Shown: positions 1-6,904, counted from the stretch's first letter. The stretch: DNA of 17,275 nucleotides from Lysobacteraceae bacterium (GCA_017990865.1 JAGNNB010000016.1:1-17275); one strand, 5' to 3'. Notes: a model not told the origin generated them from the letters alone. A program made the numbers and translations.

Positions 1-115
1 TCGTGCGGCTTCGGTTTTTCGGGAAAGGCGTGGTGGCTTGTCCGTTTCGGGCATCCGTCACGCCTAACAATTCATTCAAGCCGACACCGCTTCGCGGCGC
101 GGCTTAATTCAGGCG
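1..115 (+). mobile_element. 3' end of an integron gene cassette (partial)
   Basis: This is the tail of a cassette that starts outside the window. It ends at the recombination point (G^TT) of the first attC. Bases 3-61 align with 332-390 of the next cassette at a constant offset of 329 with only a few substitutions, so this is a near copy of its downstream neighbour. No coding region can be judged from such a short piece. Confidence 0.7.
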
Positions 116-121
116 TTAGGC
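62..121 (+). repeat. attC site 1 (integron recombination site)
   Basis: This 60-bp imperfect palindrome is bounded by R'' GCCTAAC (62-68) and R' GTTAGGC (115-121), which are exact reverse complements and fit the RYYYAAC...GTTRRRY attC core consensus. Inner arms TCAAGCCG and CGGCTTAA pair with one mismatch around a small GC-rich hairpin (CCGC-TTC-GCGG). The size matches the classic 59-base element. Two nearly identical copies follow in the same orientation, separated by short cassettes. Confidence 0.9.
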
Positions 122-444
122 GTCAAACAGCATTCGTTTGTGGTGGTGGTGTCGCTTCAGCAATTCCGGGTTCGGTAGTAGCGCTTGTCGGAATGTTGGT
201 CGGTGCGTTTTCGCTTCTGTAGCCGTGCGGTGCGCGCTCAGGCTTGGCTTCGTGACGGGGCCATGGGTGGTGAAGCGGCGTGGGTTTTTCACTTTTCGCC
301 GCGCTGTTGGTGTGCGGGGCGCGCTCGGTTTGTGCGGCTTCGGTTTTTCGGGAAGGGCGTGGTGGCTTATCCGTTTCTGGCATCCGTCACGCCTAACAAT
401 TCATTCAAGCCGACACCGCTTCGCGGCGCGGCTTAATTCAGGCG
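116..444 (+). mobile_element. Complete 329-bp integron cassette without a convincing gene
   Basis: The cassette runs from the attC1 cleavage point to that of attC2. Its 5' TTAGGC complements its own R'' GCCTAAC at 391-397, as expected for a unit that circularises. It is a tandem near copy of the preceding cassette. Open frames exist, for example plus-strand ATG at 185, which reads into attC2 and ends in the attC-encoded FKPTPLRGAA. Their composition is Arg/Cys/Trp-rich, they have no good ribosome binding site, and no family is recognisable. A hydrophobic stretch (VVALVGMLVGAFSLL, frame ending with a stop near 222) has no clear start and could be a decayed membrane peptide. I read the cassette as non-coding or degenerate. 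Confidence 0.65.
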
Positions 445-450
445 TTAAGG
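391..450 (+). repeat. attC site 2
   Basis: This 60-bp site has R'' GCCTAAC (391-397) and R' GTTAAGG (444-450). It is identical to attC1 through the shared core and diverges only after GTTA, where the R' bases belong to the next cassette. The resulting R''/R' mismatch is normal for an integrated array, because the R' flank is contributed by the downstream cassette. Confidence 0.9.
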
Positions 451-899
451 GGCTTGGATACGCTATGGATTACGTTGCTTTCTACAACAAGCAAGGTCGG
501 CCTATCGCATGGATCGGCGACAATAAGAACTATCCTTCAATCTTTCTTTTTAGCGGCCACCCGGTTGCATGGATGGCTGATGAGAACATTTACAGCTATT
601 CAGGCAAGTACCTCGGGTGGCTCCAGGATGGCTGGGTGCGAGATAGAAATGGCCACGCTGTCTTCTACACACAAGGCGCTACTGGCGGCCCCGCCAAACC
701 TGCGAGACAGGCCCGCCCTGCTCGCGGTGCACGAGGCGCTAGACCTGCGCGAGGCGCTCGTGAAGCTCGTCCCGCAAGGGCTGTTCGTACAACTTCATGG
801 TCGCCACTCAGTGATGAATCGTTCTTTGACCAGTAATGGCTCGCCCCCTAACAATTCATTCAAGCCGACACCGCTTCGCGGCGCGGCTTAACTCAAGCG
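445..899 (+). mobile_element. Complete 455-bp integron cassette carrying the beta-flower gene
   Basis: The cassette runs from the attC2 cleavage point (5' TTAAGGGG) to that of attC3. Its own R'' region, CCCCCTAAC at 844-852, complements the 5' end with one mismatch, which supports the pair of boundaries belonging to one circular unit. One forward gene (465-836) fills most of it and ends 9 bp before the attC3 R'' box, the usual compact layout of a cassette gene. Confidence 0.8.
465..836 (+). CDS. 4-fold beta flower domain protein, integron cassette-borne
   Basis: The protein is 123 aa. The first ~70 residues hold four copies of an aromatic-x-x-x-G-x-x-hydrophobic-A/G-aromatic unit, near residues 5-18 (ending GRPIAWI), 26-37 (GHPVAWM), 42-53 (GKYLGWL) and 57-68 (GHAVFY). 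This matches what I recall of the '4-fold beta flower' family, in which each repeat forms one petal of a small barrel. The molecular role of the family is not known to me. The C-terminal third (about 74-108) is a low-complexity basic run of PAR/GAR repeats, followed by a SWSPLSDESFFDQ tail. I start at ATG 465 because the upstream frame merely reads through attC2. A purine run (AAGGGG, 447-452) formed by the attC R' core lies 12 nt upstream and may act as a distant ribosome binding site. There is no signal peptide or membrane segment. Confidence 0.8.
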   Translation: MDYVAFYNKQGRPIAWIGDNKNYPSIFLFSGHPVAWMADENIYSYSGKYLGWLQDGWVRDRNGHAVFYTQGATGGPAKPARQARPARGARGARPARGAREARPARAVRTTSWSPLSDESFFDQ

Positions 900-905
900 T
901 TAGGC
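846..905 (+). repeat. attC site 3, last of the visible array
   Basis: This 60-bp site has R'' CCCTAAC (846-852) and R' GTTAGGC (899-905). The centre is the same as in attC1 and attC2, with two substitutions in the right arm (ACTCAAGCG where the others have ATTCAGGCG). I found no further attC up to position 2824, so this is probably the distal end of the array. Confidence 0.88.
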
Positions 906-991
906 CGCACCACAACGACCCTTGCTTGCAAGTGCACTAGAGTCACCTTAGAAGATGACGAGTTCTAAACAGAGATCATTGGGAGAGTGCG

Positions 992-2401
992 ATGCTTGAT
1001 GTCTGGACCACGCAGCCCGCCGATGTTGTCAAGGAATTCTGTTCGCACCACGAGCAGGCCACGGGCGAAGCCCTGAATCCAACAACGCTTAGGCTCTACT
1101 TCTGCTCAGAAACCCCATATCCTGGTTACTCACTCGCACGCCTCGAACTCGATCCTCAAGTCATTCGACGCGGAAGTGCCACTCAGTCAATCTCGTCGCG
1201 CTGCATTTCGTACGCTCTATATGCCACTGGCACAACGGCGTCTACACATTGGAAACTGATTCCAATGCGGCGAGATGCAGCAAACGTCTACCATACAAAT
1301 AGCCTTCTGGGTTTTCGAACGACTAATGAGAATCTCCTCAGCTACTTGCTGTACATTGGCCATCTCTTTTACAACCCTCCTTTCTACTTTTTCAGCAAAC
1401 TGTCGCACCTTGATCAGTTGATCGCGCATCTTCCCCAAGATACACAGAGTCGCGTGCGAAGTGCCGTTGAAGCAGCCTTCAAAGTTCTGCCGAATGGTGA
1501 ACTAGTCCTACATGTGAAAGAGCAGTCCTACCCACTGCTTGGGCGAACGTTCACGGTAGAAGTGCCGTGCTTTCATGCCGGAGGCTTGTACATCGCAAAG
1601 CTGCGAGTAGCGGAGGACGGAACTCCTGAAATGCTTGAAGATCGCGCCCTTCAGATCGAAGGCATCTTTGACGAAGAGCCCAACTACAACTACTACCACC
1701 TCGACTTCCCTAATGAACTCGCTGACGCATTAGCTACGAATCAACGCAAATTCGAACGCGCTAGTATCTTGGTGGTCTCAGCGTTAAGGGTTGATGCAAT
1801 CCTTCAGGTATGGATGCTCCCGCTGTTTGTATTCCACTTGTTCGTAATGCTGGCCCATGGACTATCAACGCCTGTCGTTGATGACTATTTCAACGCTCTG
1901 CGAGCGTCCACGACCTTGCTCGTATTAAGCTGGATCCTTGGTTCCTTGGGCGTCGCCATCGCGACCTTCCGATACGCATTTCTTGAAGCAACAAACTACT
2001 TGAGAAAGATAGTTCCCAGCGTTTGGTCTTGGATTGCTGCAGCGACCGAAAGAGAAGCCAAGACGCAGGCGAAGCAGCTTGGTTACGTCGGCTTCGTGGT
2101 GTTGAACGGAGCGGAGCACTTCCTAAGGACGTTCATGTCACTTTCGCTGCTCCTCTACGCCCTATCGAACTCATCGCTGCTGCCACCAATGAACTTCGGT
2201 GAAGCCACAATTGCTGTTTTGTCAAATGTGCCACTTCTTGGCGACTATGCTCGGGCCGCGTTTGCTAGCTCACCATTCGCTTCGCCAACCTTGCCAGACT
2301 TGTCGGGGAAGCTGATTTCAGGTCTCGTAGGTTTCCTGTTTACCACCGTAGCAGTCGGCATTCTTGTCCGCCTGCTTCTGCTGGCGCGAAAGGAGGACTG
2401 A
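992..2401 (+). CDS. Hypothetical membrane protein with large N-terminal soluble region
   Basis: The protein is 469 aa and I do not recognise the family. GGGAGAG ends 4 nt before the ATG, giving a good ribosome binding site. Residues 1-260 are soluble and have no signal peptide. Four hydrophobic segments follow at about 268-290, 305-328, 378-397 and 440-464, with a short charged tail (LLLLARKED). The segment between TM2 and TM3 is amphipathic and charged (EREAKTQAKQ). The gene is AT-richer than the chromosomal genes to the right (27 G+C of 60 at 1381-1440). It begins 87 bp after the last attC core, in cassette orientation, but no attC follows it. It may be a cassette that lost its attC or a flanking acquired gene. 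A receptor-like or stress-related membrane role is conceivable but nothing in the sequence shows it. Confidence 0.8.
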   Translation: MLDVWTTQPADVVKEFCSHHEQATGEALNPTTLRLYFCSETPYPGYSLARLELDPQVIRRGSATQSISSRCISYALYATGTTASTHWKLIPMRRDAANVYHTNSLLGFRTTNENLLSYLLYIGHLFYNPPFYFFSKLSHLDQLIAHLPQDTQSRVRSAVEAAFKVLPNGELVLHVKEQSYPLLGRTFTVEVPCFHAGGLYIAKLRVAEDGTPEMLEDRALQIEGIFDEEPNYNYYHLDFPNELADALATNQRKFERASILVVSALRVDAILQVWMLPLFVFHLFVMLAHGLSTPVVDDYFNALRASTTLLVLSWILGSLGVAIATFRYAFLEATNYLRKIVPSVWSWIAAATEREAKTQAKQLGYVGFVVLNGAEHFLRTFMSLSLLLYALSNSSLLPPMNFGEATIAVLSNVPLLGDYARAAFASSPFASPTLPDLSGKLISGLVGFLFTTVAVGILVRLLLLARKED

Positions 2402-2410
2402 AACAAAATC

Positions 2411-2474
2411 AAGCGATCCGGGACACCCATAGCGCGATCCGGGACACGCATCAGAGCGATCCGGGACACCCATA
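2411..2474. repeat. Three tandem 21-22 bp direct repeats (GCGATCCGGGACAC)
   Basis: The motif GCGATCCGGGACAC starts at 2413, 2434 and 2456. Copies 1 and 3 continue as CCATA and copy 2 as GCATC. The spacing is 21 and 22 bp. The array begins 10 bp after the stop of the membrane protein. A degraded similar segment (GATCCTGGGACATC, from 2662) lies about 190 bp downstream. Function is unknown; a mobile-element remnant or a protein-binding array are possible. Confidence 0.7.
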
Positions 2475-2488
2475 ATTTCACAAACCTC

Positions 2489-2523
2489 AAACCAAGCGAT
2501 TCAACCTTTGAATCGTTTGGTTT
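2489..2523. repeat. Stem-loop, 16-bp arms with 3-nt loop
   Basis: The left arm is 2489-2504, the loop CCT is 2505-2507 and the right arm is 2508-2523. The arms are complementary at 15 of 16 positions and the exception is a G-T wobble. The stem is AT-rich and ends in TTT on the plus strand but has no longer T tract. It could act as a weak terminator for the upstream membrane gene or be the end structure of a lost mobile element. Confidence 0.6.
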
Positions 2524-2576
2524 CTCGTGAATAAAAAACTTCGCAATTCCAGCGCCCACGCGCTACCCTCCCTTTC

Positions 2577-2696
2577 GTGGCATCGGTTAAGGAAGACACG
2601 CACGACCTCATTCCGTCCCAGGCTCTGTTCAAGGAAGTGCTGGCGAATTTGAGCGAAGAAGGATCCTGGGACATCAAGCGCGATCAGATTTGCTAG
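2577..2696 (+). pseudogene. 39-codon ORF, possible gene fragment
   Basis: A GTG at 2577 opens a short frame (MASVKEDTHDLIPSQALFKE..., ending WDIKRDQIC) that stops at 2694-2696. The composition is protein-like (balanced charged and hydrophobic residues, a plausible helix LFKEVLANLSEE) and unlike the shadow frames around it. There is no convincing ribosome binding site. It is too short to assign and may be a remnant of a mobile-element gene or a chance frame. Confidence 0.25.
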
Positions 2697-2824
2697 TTCG
2701 CATCTCAGGCAACCATTCCAAAACACGGACCAGAGTCGACTTTTCAGATTAAGTAAAGAAACTGCATTCTGGCCTCGAATTCACAAAGGGATCGCCCCTC
2801 GCCTCCGCCGCGCCTGTACCCACA

Positions 2825-3211
2825 ATGCAACTAACTCGCTGCAAAGATCAAAACCACCAAACGCTCGAACAGTTCTACGGCGACAACGCCCGGAGGGGCG
2901 ACGGTTTCGATCGCGCGCGCGGCGAGGCGATGTTCGATCTCATCGCGAGGCTGCGGGCGCTACCCGGAAAAGAACGAATCTTCGGTCTGACATCGCATCA
3001 ACGTCTTGTTCTGCTTGCGGAAGACTCCTACACATCCCCCTGGTACGTCGTCATAGCGGTCCTGGACAAGCACAACTATTACATCGAGTATCTGATGCCG
3101 GAACACGCCGCCCCGTGGGCTGGCGCTTATGTGCGGGGCGAATGCCGAACGGAAGACGATGCCGTCGAAATGATCGAAACCGCGATGGACCTCTGCGAGG
3201 AATGGGAGTAA
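2825..3211 (+). CDS. Hypothetical protein, 128 aa
   Basis: This is an acidic soluble protein with no signal peptide or membrane segment, and I do not recognise the family. The region around residues 52-112 (IFGLTSHQRLVLLAED, WYVVIAVLDKHNYYIEYLMP) looks like an alternating beta-rich fold. It is followed by an acidic helix (ECRTEDDAVEMIETAMDLCEEWE). Small intracellular proteins of this kind are sometimes immunity or accessory proteins, but nothing here proves that. The ATG at 2825 has no clear ribosome binding site. An internal ATG around residue 36 (MFDLIARL) is an alternative start. GC content is back to the genome-like level, in contrast to the region upstream. Confidence 0.65.
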   Translation: MQLTRCKDQNHQTLEQFYGDNARRGDGFDRARGEAMFDLIARLRALPGKERIFGLTSHQRLVLLAEDSYTSPWYVVIAVLDKHNYYIEYLMPEHAAPWAGAYVRGECRTEDDAVEMIETAMDLCEEWE

Positions 3212-3301
3212 CGGCGCGCAGAGGATTCGGCTCACCCACACGCGAAACGCGATCAACAGCGGCCTTGATCGTGCCGTTTCTGTAAGGGCTTTCGCGTTTA
3301 C

Positions 3302-3326
3302 GGATCGAATCGACAGGATTCGATCC
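3302..3326. terminator. Perfect 10-bp stem-loop between convergent genes
   Basis: GGATCGAATC (3302-3311), loop GACAG (3312-3316) and GATTCGATCC (3317-3326) form a perfect hairpin. It lies in the 125-bp gap between the forward 128-aa gene and the reverse lipoprotein gene. There is no T tract on either strand, so if it is a terminator it is not a canonical intrinsic one. Its position between convergent genes suggests bidirectional transcription blocking. Confidence 0.4.
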
Positions 3327-3336
3327 TTCGCAAGCC

Positions 3337-4218
3337 TCAGCGATCCAAAGGCGCCGCAGGCGCCGTGGCCGCGCCGCCGAACGCGGTGCCATTCACATCT
3401 TCATCGCTCCAACCGCGGTCGATGTCGATGCCGGTCGTCCACCAGGTGTGCGCATCGATGCGCAGCGGTCCGCGTACGCGTTCGTGAAAGCGCGTGGGCA
3501 ATAGATAGCCTGCGATCTCGCGATATTCGAGGAACGTGGTGTCGACGTGCGCGCCGACCGTAGTCTCGAATCCGTTCAGGCTCATGTGGATGCGGAAAAG
3601 CCGCGAGGTCTCGTGATCGATCCAGAGCACGACATCGTCCTGCGTCGATTCACCGAACCCGGGGCGCACGGTGGCGCGAAGACGATAGTAGGCGCGACCT
3701 CCTTCTGAGGCATCCCCGAGTCTGGCCCAGTTCGTCGCGCGATCGAGAAAGAAACTTGGGCCGAAATGGAACATGCGGAACGCGTCGTTCGTCATCGCGG
3801 TGGCGCGGAGCTTTGCCGCATCGGTTTCGCGCACGCCGTTGTAAGACACAGTCAACGCGTCGCGAGTGCGCACGACATGCTTGCGGCCTTCGGGTCCGGT
3901 GTGTTCGATGGCGCACAGGCCATCGCGCGGGCGATAGCGTTCTTCGGAGCGAATGCGGAAGCCGCTATCGCTCACCAGCGGTTGGATCTTCTGGATCAGC
4001 GCGAACCATCGGCCATCGGTGGATAGGTTGATGTCGCCCGGATACTGGCGCAAGTCGCCGCCATGCGCGGCGAGCGTGCGCGCGAAGATTGCTTCGCCGC
4101 TCAGACCGTCGTCGAACGCGGCGGCGGGAGGATCGGGCGGAAATCGGACGCTCGCGCAACCGGCCAGAAACACCAAGGCACATACGAACGAGCGCATAAC
4201 GACACGTGACAGCGGCAT
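3337..4218 (-). CDS. Putative lipoprotein, 293 aa
   Basis: I start at the internal ATG (4216-4218, MPLSRVVMRSFVCAL...) because AGGA sits 7 nt upstream of it and a signal peptide with lipobox LAGC follows directly. The longer upstream frame has no such signals. After the lipidation cysteine the protein has a Pro-rich linker and then a region (EAIFARTLAAHGGD, RWFALIQKIQPL, YYRLRATVRP, VVLWIDHETSRLFRIHMSL, YLLPTRFHERV) that reads like the LolA/LppX-type half-barrel seen in many DUF lipoproteins, where repeated strands report 'how a value changes'. I infer an envelope role, anchored to the outer or inner membrane. The exact function is unknown. The gene is divergent from the small membrane protein at 4491. 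Confidence 0.75.
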   Translation of the reverse strand: MPLSRVVMRSFVCALVFLAGCASVRFPPDPPAAAFDDGLSGEAIFARTLAAHGGDLRQYPGDINLSTDGRWFALIQKIQPLVSDSGFRIRSEERYRPRDGLCAIEHTGPEGRKHVVRTRDALTVSYNGVRETDAAKLRATAMTNDAFRMFHFGPSFFLDRATNWARLGDASEGGRAYYRLRATVRPGFGESTQDDVVLWIDHETSRLFRIHMSLNGFETTVGAHVDTTFLEYREIAGYLLPTRFHERVRGPLRIDAHTWWTTGIDIDRGWSDEDVNGTAFGGAATAPAAPLDR

Positions 4219-4299
4219 GGCGCAATCCTGAGAATCGACGGATGCGCCGACTGTGGCGCCAAGGCGCACGAGGGTCAAGGCGTTTTTTACTGCGCGTAA

Positions 4300-4331
4300 C
4301 GAGCCGTCACCGAGCCGTTACCGAGCCGGCC
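4300..4331. repeat. Three 10-11 bp direct repeats (CGAGCCG) in a divergent intergenic region
   Basis: CGAGCCGTCA, CCGAGCCGTTA and CCGAGCCGGCC follow one another at 4300-4331, in the 272-bp gap between the divergent lipoprotein (start 4218) and membrane protein (start 4491). A regulatory site is possible. I see no clear -10/-35 pair next to them. Confidence 0.35.
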
Positions 4332-4490
4332 GTATGGCCGATTGCCGCACCCGAGGCGCGTATTCTCGAACGATCGACAATGAAACCATCGTCTGCGCTT
4401 CCGCAGGTACGCGCGACGCGCTTACAAACCATCTGGAGCTGCGTTACGCTGGCGTGCGCACAGACCCACATTGGGAGACAACCGATATCC

Positions 4491-4913
4491 ATGGACCGGT
4501 TTCTGATCGTCGTTTTTGGGCTTTTCCCCGGCTGGGGCTGGGCGCTTCTGATCGGGGTCGCGTGGGCGATCCTGGTGTATCTAGCGCTCGCTCGGTTGAA
4601 GTTGCGCAGCGGCCGGATGCTCGGTCTTCTGACCGCCATTACGCTTCGCGCTGCGGCCGCAGCCTCCATCGCGATCATTACCAGTCTGGATGTCCTCAAC
4701 GACTTCGCTTGTTTGACGGGCATCTTCGGCATACCGCTCACGCCGCTGTTTCTTGCGGTGGAGGCGGGGCTGCTTTATGGCTTGTCGAAGCAGTGGCCGC
4801 GAACCGCGACCGGACGGAAGGATCGCTTCGCTCTGTGGATATTGATCTGGCTCGTCTTCGACGCGATCGCATTGATCGCGCATTTTCGATCGGCGTTGAT
4901 GTGCACGGTGTAG
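4491..4913 (+). CDS. Small integral membrane protein, 140 aa
   Basis: The start at ATG 4491 (MDRFLIVVFG...) is chosen because the hydrophobic protein begins there. The upstream open frame has unlikely Arg-rich content. A GGGAGA lies 12 nt upstream, which is somewhat far. There are about four membrane segments: near residues 3-30 (FLIVVFGLFP...VYLAL), 43-62 (LGLLTAITLRAAAAASIAII), 75-97 (IPLTPLFLAVEAGLLYGL) and 113-132 (LWILIWLVFDAIALIAHF). I recognise no conserved motif or family. It converges with prpE, from which it is separated by 92 bp. Confidence 0.65.
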   Translation: MDRFLIVVFGLFPGWGWALLIGVAWAILVYLALARLKLRSGRMLGLLTAITLRAAAAASIAIITSLDVLNDFACLTGIFGIPLTPLFLAVEAGLLYGLSKQWPRTATGRKDRFALWILIWLVFDAIALIAHFRSALMCTV

Positions 4914-5005
4914 GCGCAGGCCAACGATGCGCACGTGGCGCATGATGCCTTGGCTGCTACGTCCGACGGAATCGTGGTGCGGGGTGCGTGCGTCGATCGT
5001 CGCGA

Positions 5006-6904
5006 TCAGCCGCCCGCCTCCGGCCCGCGCGCCAGTGCGCGTTTGATTTCCTCGAGCGCATTCGGGTCGTCGAGCGTCGACAAATCGCCGGGGTCGCGCG
5101 ATTCGGCGAGCGCCTGCAGCGAACGTCGCAGCAGTTTGCCCGAGCGCGTTTTCGGCAGCGCATTAACGACATAGACGCGCGAGGGACGCGCCACCGCACC
5201 GAGTTGTTCGGTCACGCGCGCCTGCATTTCCTTCGCGGTTTGCGCGGGTGTTGCGGGGTCTTCGGCGGCTTTCAAGGTGGCGAACACCACCGGCACTTGG
5301 CCTTTGAGTTCATCGTGCACGCCGATCACCGCGGCTTCGGCCACGCGCGGATGGCTGGAGACCGATTCCTCGATTTCGCGCGTGCCCAAGCGATGCCCGG
5401 CGACGTTGATCACATCGTCCGTGCGGCCGAGGATGAAGGTGTAGCCGTCCTCGTCGCGGATCGCCCAATCGAGCGAGCTGTACAGCAATTCCTTGAAGTG
5501 GCCGAAATAACTTTTGAGAAAGCGGTCGTCGTCGCGCCAGACGGTGGTCATGCAGCCCGGCGGCAGCGGCGGTTCGACCACCAGCACGCCCTTCACGCCG
5601 GCCGCGGCGGTCGCGCCGGTGCTTTCGTCGATCACGCGCAGGCGATACCCCGGCGCGGGCAATCCGGGCGAGCCGAAGCGCACCGGTTTCAAGTCGATGC
5701 CCGGCATCAACGTCAACACCGGCCAGCCGGTTTCGGTCTGCCAATAGTTGTCGATGACGGTTTTACCCAAACCTTCGGTGATCCACTGTGCGGTCGGTTC
5801 GTCCAACGGTTCGCCGGCGAGGAACAGCCACTGAAAATTCGGCAATTCGTAAGCGGTGAGCCAGGACGGATCCTGTTTCTTCAGCACGCGAATGCCGGTG
5901 GGCGATGAGAACATCGTGCGCACGCCGTACTGCGCGCAAATCATCCACCAGATGCCCGGGTCGGGTGTGGTCGGCAGGCCTTCGTAGAGAATCGAGGTGG
6001 CGCCGACGATCAACGGCCCGTACACGTTGTAGGAATGCCCCACCGCCCAGCCTACATCGGAGGTGGAGAACATCACCTGCCCCGGGCCGACGTCGTAAAT
6101 CATGCGCATCGACAGCGCCATCGCCACCGCGTAACCGCCGACGTCGCGCTGCACGCCTTTTGGTTTGCCGGTGGTGCCGGAGGTGTAAAGCAGATAACTC
6201 GGCTCGTTCGATTCCAACCACTCGACCGGCACATCGGCGTCTTCGTGCGCGGCGCGCAGCGCGGCGTAATCTTCGTCGCGGCCTTCGACACGGGCGTAAT
6301 CGGGATCGAGACCGCGGCTCACCACCAGTACTTTCTTCGGCGGCGATTTCGCTTCGGCGCAGGCGGCATCGACCAGCGGTTTGTAGGGAATGACTTTGCC
6401 GCCGCGGCTGCCGGCGTCGGAGCAGATCAACAGCGCCGGTTCGGCGTCGTCGATACGCAGCGCGAGGTTATGCGCCGCGAACCCACCGAACACCACGGAA
6501 TGCACCGCGCCGATGCGCGCGCAGGCCAACATCGCGAACACCGCTTCCGCCACGTTCGGCATGTAGATCACCACGCGGTCGCCGCGGCCGACGCCCAGCG
6601 CGCGAATCGCCGCGGCGAAGACGTTCACTTCGCGATGCAATTCGCGATAGCTGATCTCGCGAGTGATGTTGGTTTCGGTGGAGATCGCGACCAAGGCGAG
6701 TTGATCGGCGCGCTCGGCGAGATGCCGGTCCACCGCGTTGTAACAGAGATTGGTTTCGCCGCCGACGAACCACCGGCGGAACGGCGGCGTGTCGTACTGC
6801 AGAATCGTTTGCGGCGCCTTGTGCCAATGAATGGCCTGCGCCTGTTCGGCCCAGAACGCCTCCGGTTCTTCGATCGAACGTCGGTACACGTCTTCGTAGC
6901 GCAT
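5006..6904 (-). CDS. prpE: Propionate--CoA ligase (propionyl-CoA synthetase)
   Basis: The protein is 632 aa and belongs to the ANL (acyl-CoA synthetase) superfamily. It activates propionate, and to some extent acetate, with ATP and CoA through an acyl-adenylate. Visible motifs are the P-loop YTSGTTGKPKG (240-250), YWQTETG (387-393), the hinge/A8 region GRTDDVINVAGHRLGTREIE (from 493) and the C-terminal PKTRSGK (584-590), whose Lys590 is the catalytic lysine that is acetylated in this family. The QTETGW context and the length (Acs is usually about 650 aa) favour PrpE over acetyl-CoA synthetase. GGAGGA sits just upstream of the ATG. There are no methylcitrate genes next to it. It follows mdh on the same strand but behind a strong terminator, so it is probably transcribed from its own promoter. 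Confidence 0.9.
   Translation of the reverse strand: MRYEDVYRRSIEEPEAFWAEQAQAIHWHKAPQTILQYDTPPFRRWFVGGETNLCYNAVDRHLAERADQLALVAISTETNITREISYRELHREVNVFAAAIRALGVGRGDRVVIYMPNVAEAVFAMLACARIGAVHSVVFGGFAAHNLALRIDDAEPALLICSDAGSRGGKVIPYKPLVDAACAEAKSPPKKVLVVSRGLDPDYARVEGRDEDYAALRAAHEDADVPVEWLESNEPSYLLYTSGTTGKPKGVQRDVGGYAVAMALSMRMIYDVGPGQVMFSTSDVGWAVGHSYNVYGPLIVGATSILYEGLPTTPDPGIWWMICAQYGVRTMFSSPTGIRVLKKQDPSWLTAYELPNFQWLFLAGEPLDEPTAQWITEGLGKTVIDNYWQTETGWPVLTLMPGIDLKPVRFGSPGLPAPGYRLRVIDESTGATAAAGVKGVLVVEPPLPPGCMTTVWRDDDRFLKSYFGHFKELLYSSLDWAIRDEDGYTFILGRTDDVINVAGHRLGTREIEESVSSHPRVAEAAVIGVHDELKGQVPVVFATLKAAEDPATPAQTAKEMQARVTEQLGAVARPSRVYVVNALPKTRSGKLLRRSLQALAESRDPGDLSTLDDPNALEEIKRALARGPEAGG

Larger units (their letters stand above)
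2402..2824. other. 423-bp gene-poor scar region
   Basis: Between the membrane protein and the next forward gene there is no full-length gene. The stretch contains the triple GATCCGGGACAC repeat, the 35-bp stem-loop and a 39-codon ORF remnant. After 2696 I see nothing identifiable. This mix of short repeats, a hairpin and a coding fragment is what a decayed insertion often leaves, but no transposase motif is present. Confidence 0.5.

Noticed and set aside
123..383. 86-aa minus-strand frame in cassette 2
   Set aside because: Low-complexity Pro/Thr/Ala-rich composition, antisense to the usual cassette orientation and no ribosome binding site.
138..836. 232-aa reading of the beta-flower gene starting upstream
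   Set aside because: The extra 109 residues merely translate cassette 2 and attC2. The family-like protein starts at 465.
2411..2474. CRISPR array
   Set aside because: Only three 14-bp repeats with about 7-bp gaps, far too short for CRISPR repeats and spacers, and no cas genes.
3302..3360. Possible tRNA fragment around GATTCGATCC
   Set aside because: No matching acceptor, D-arm or anticodon arm can be drawn upstream; only the T-arm-like hairpin is present.
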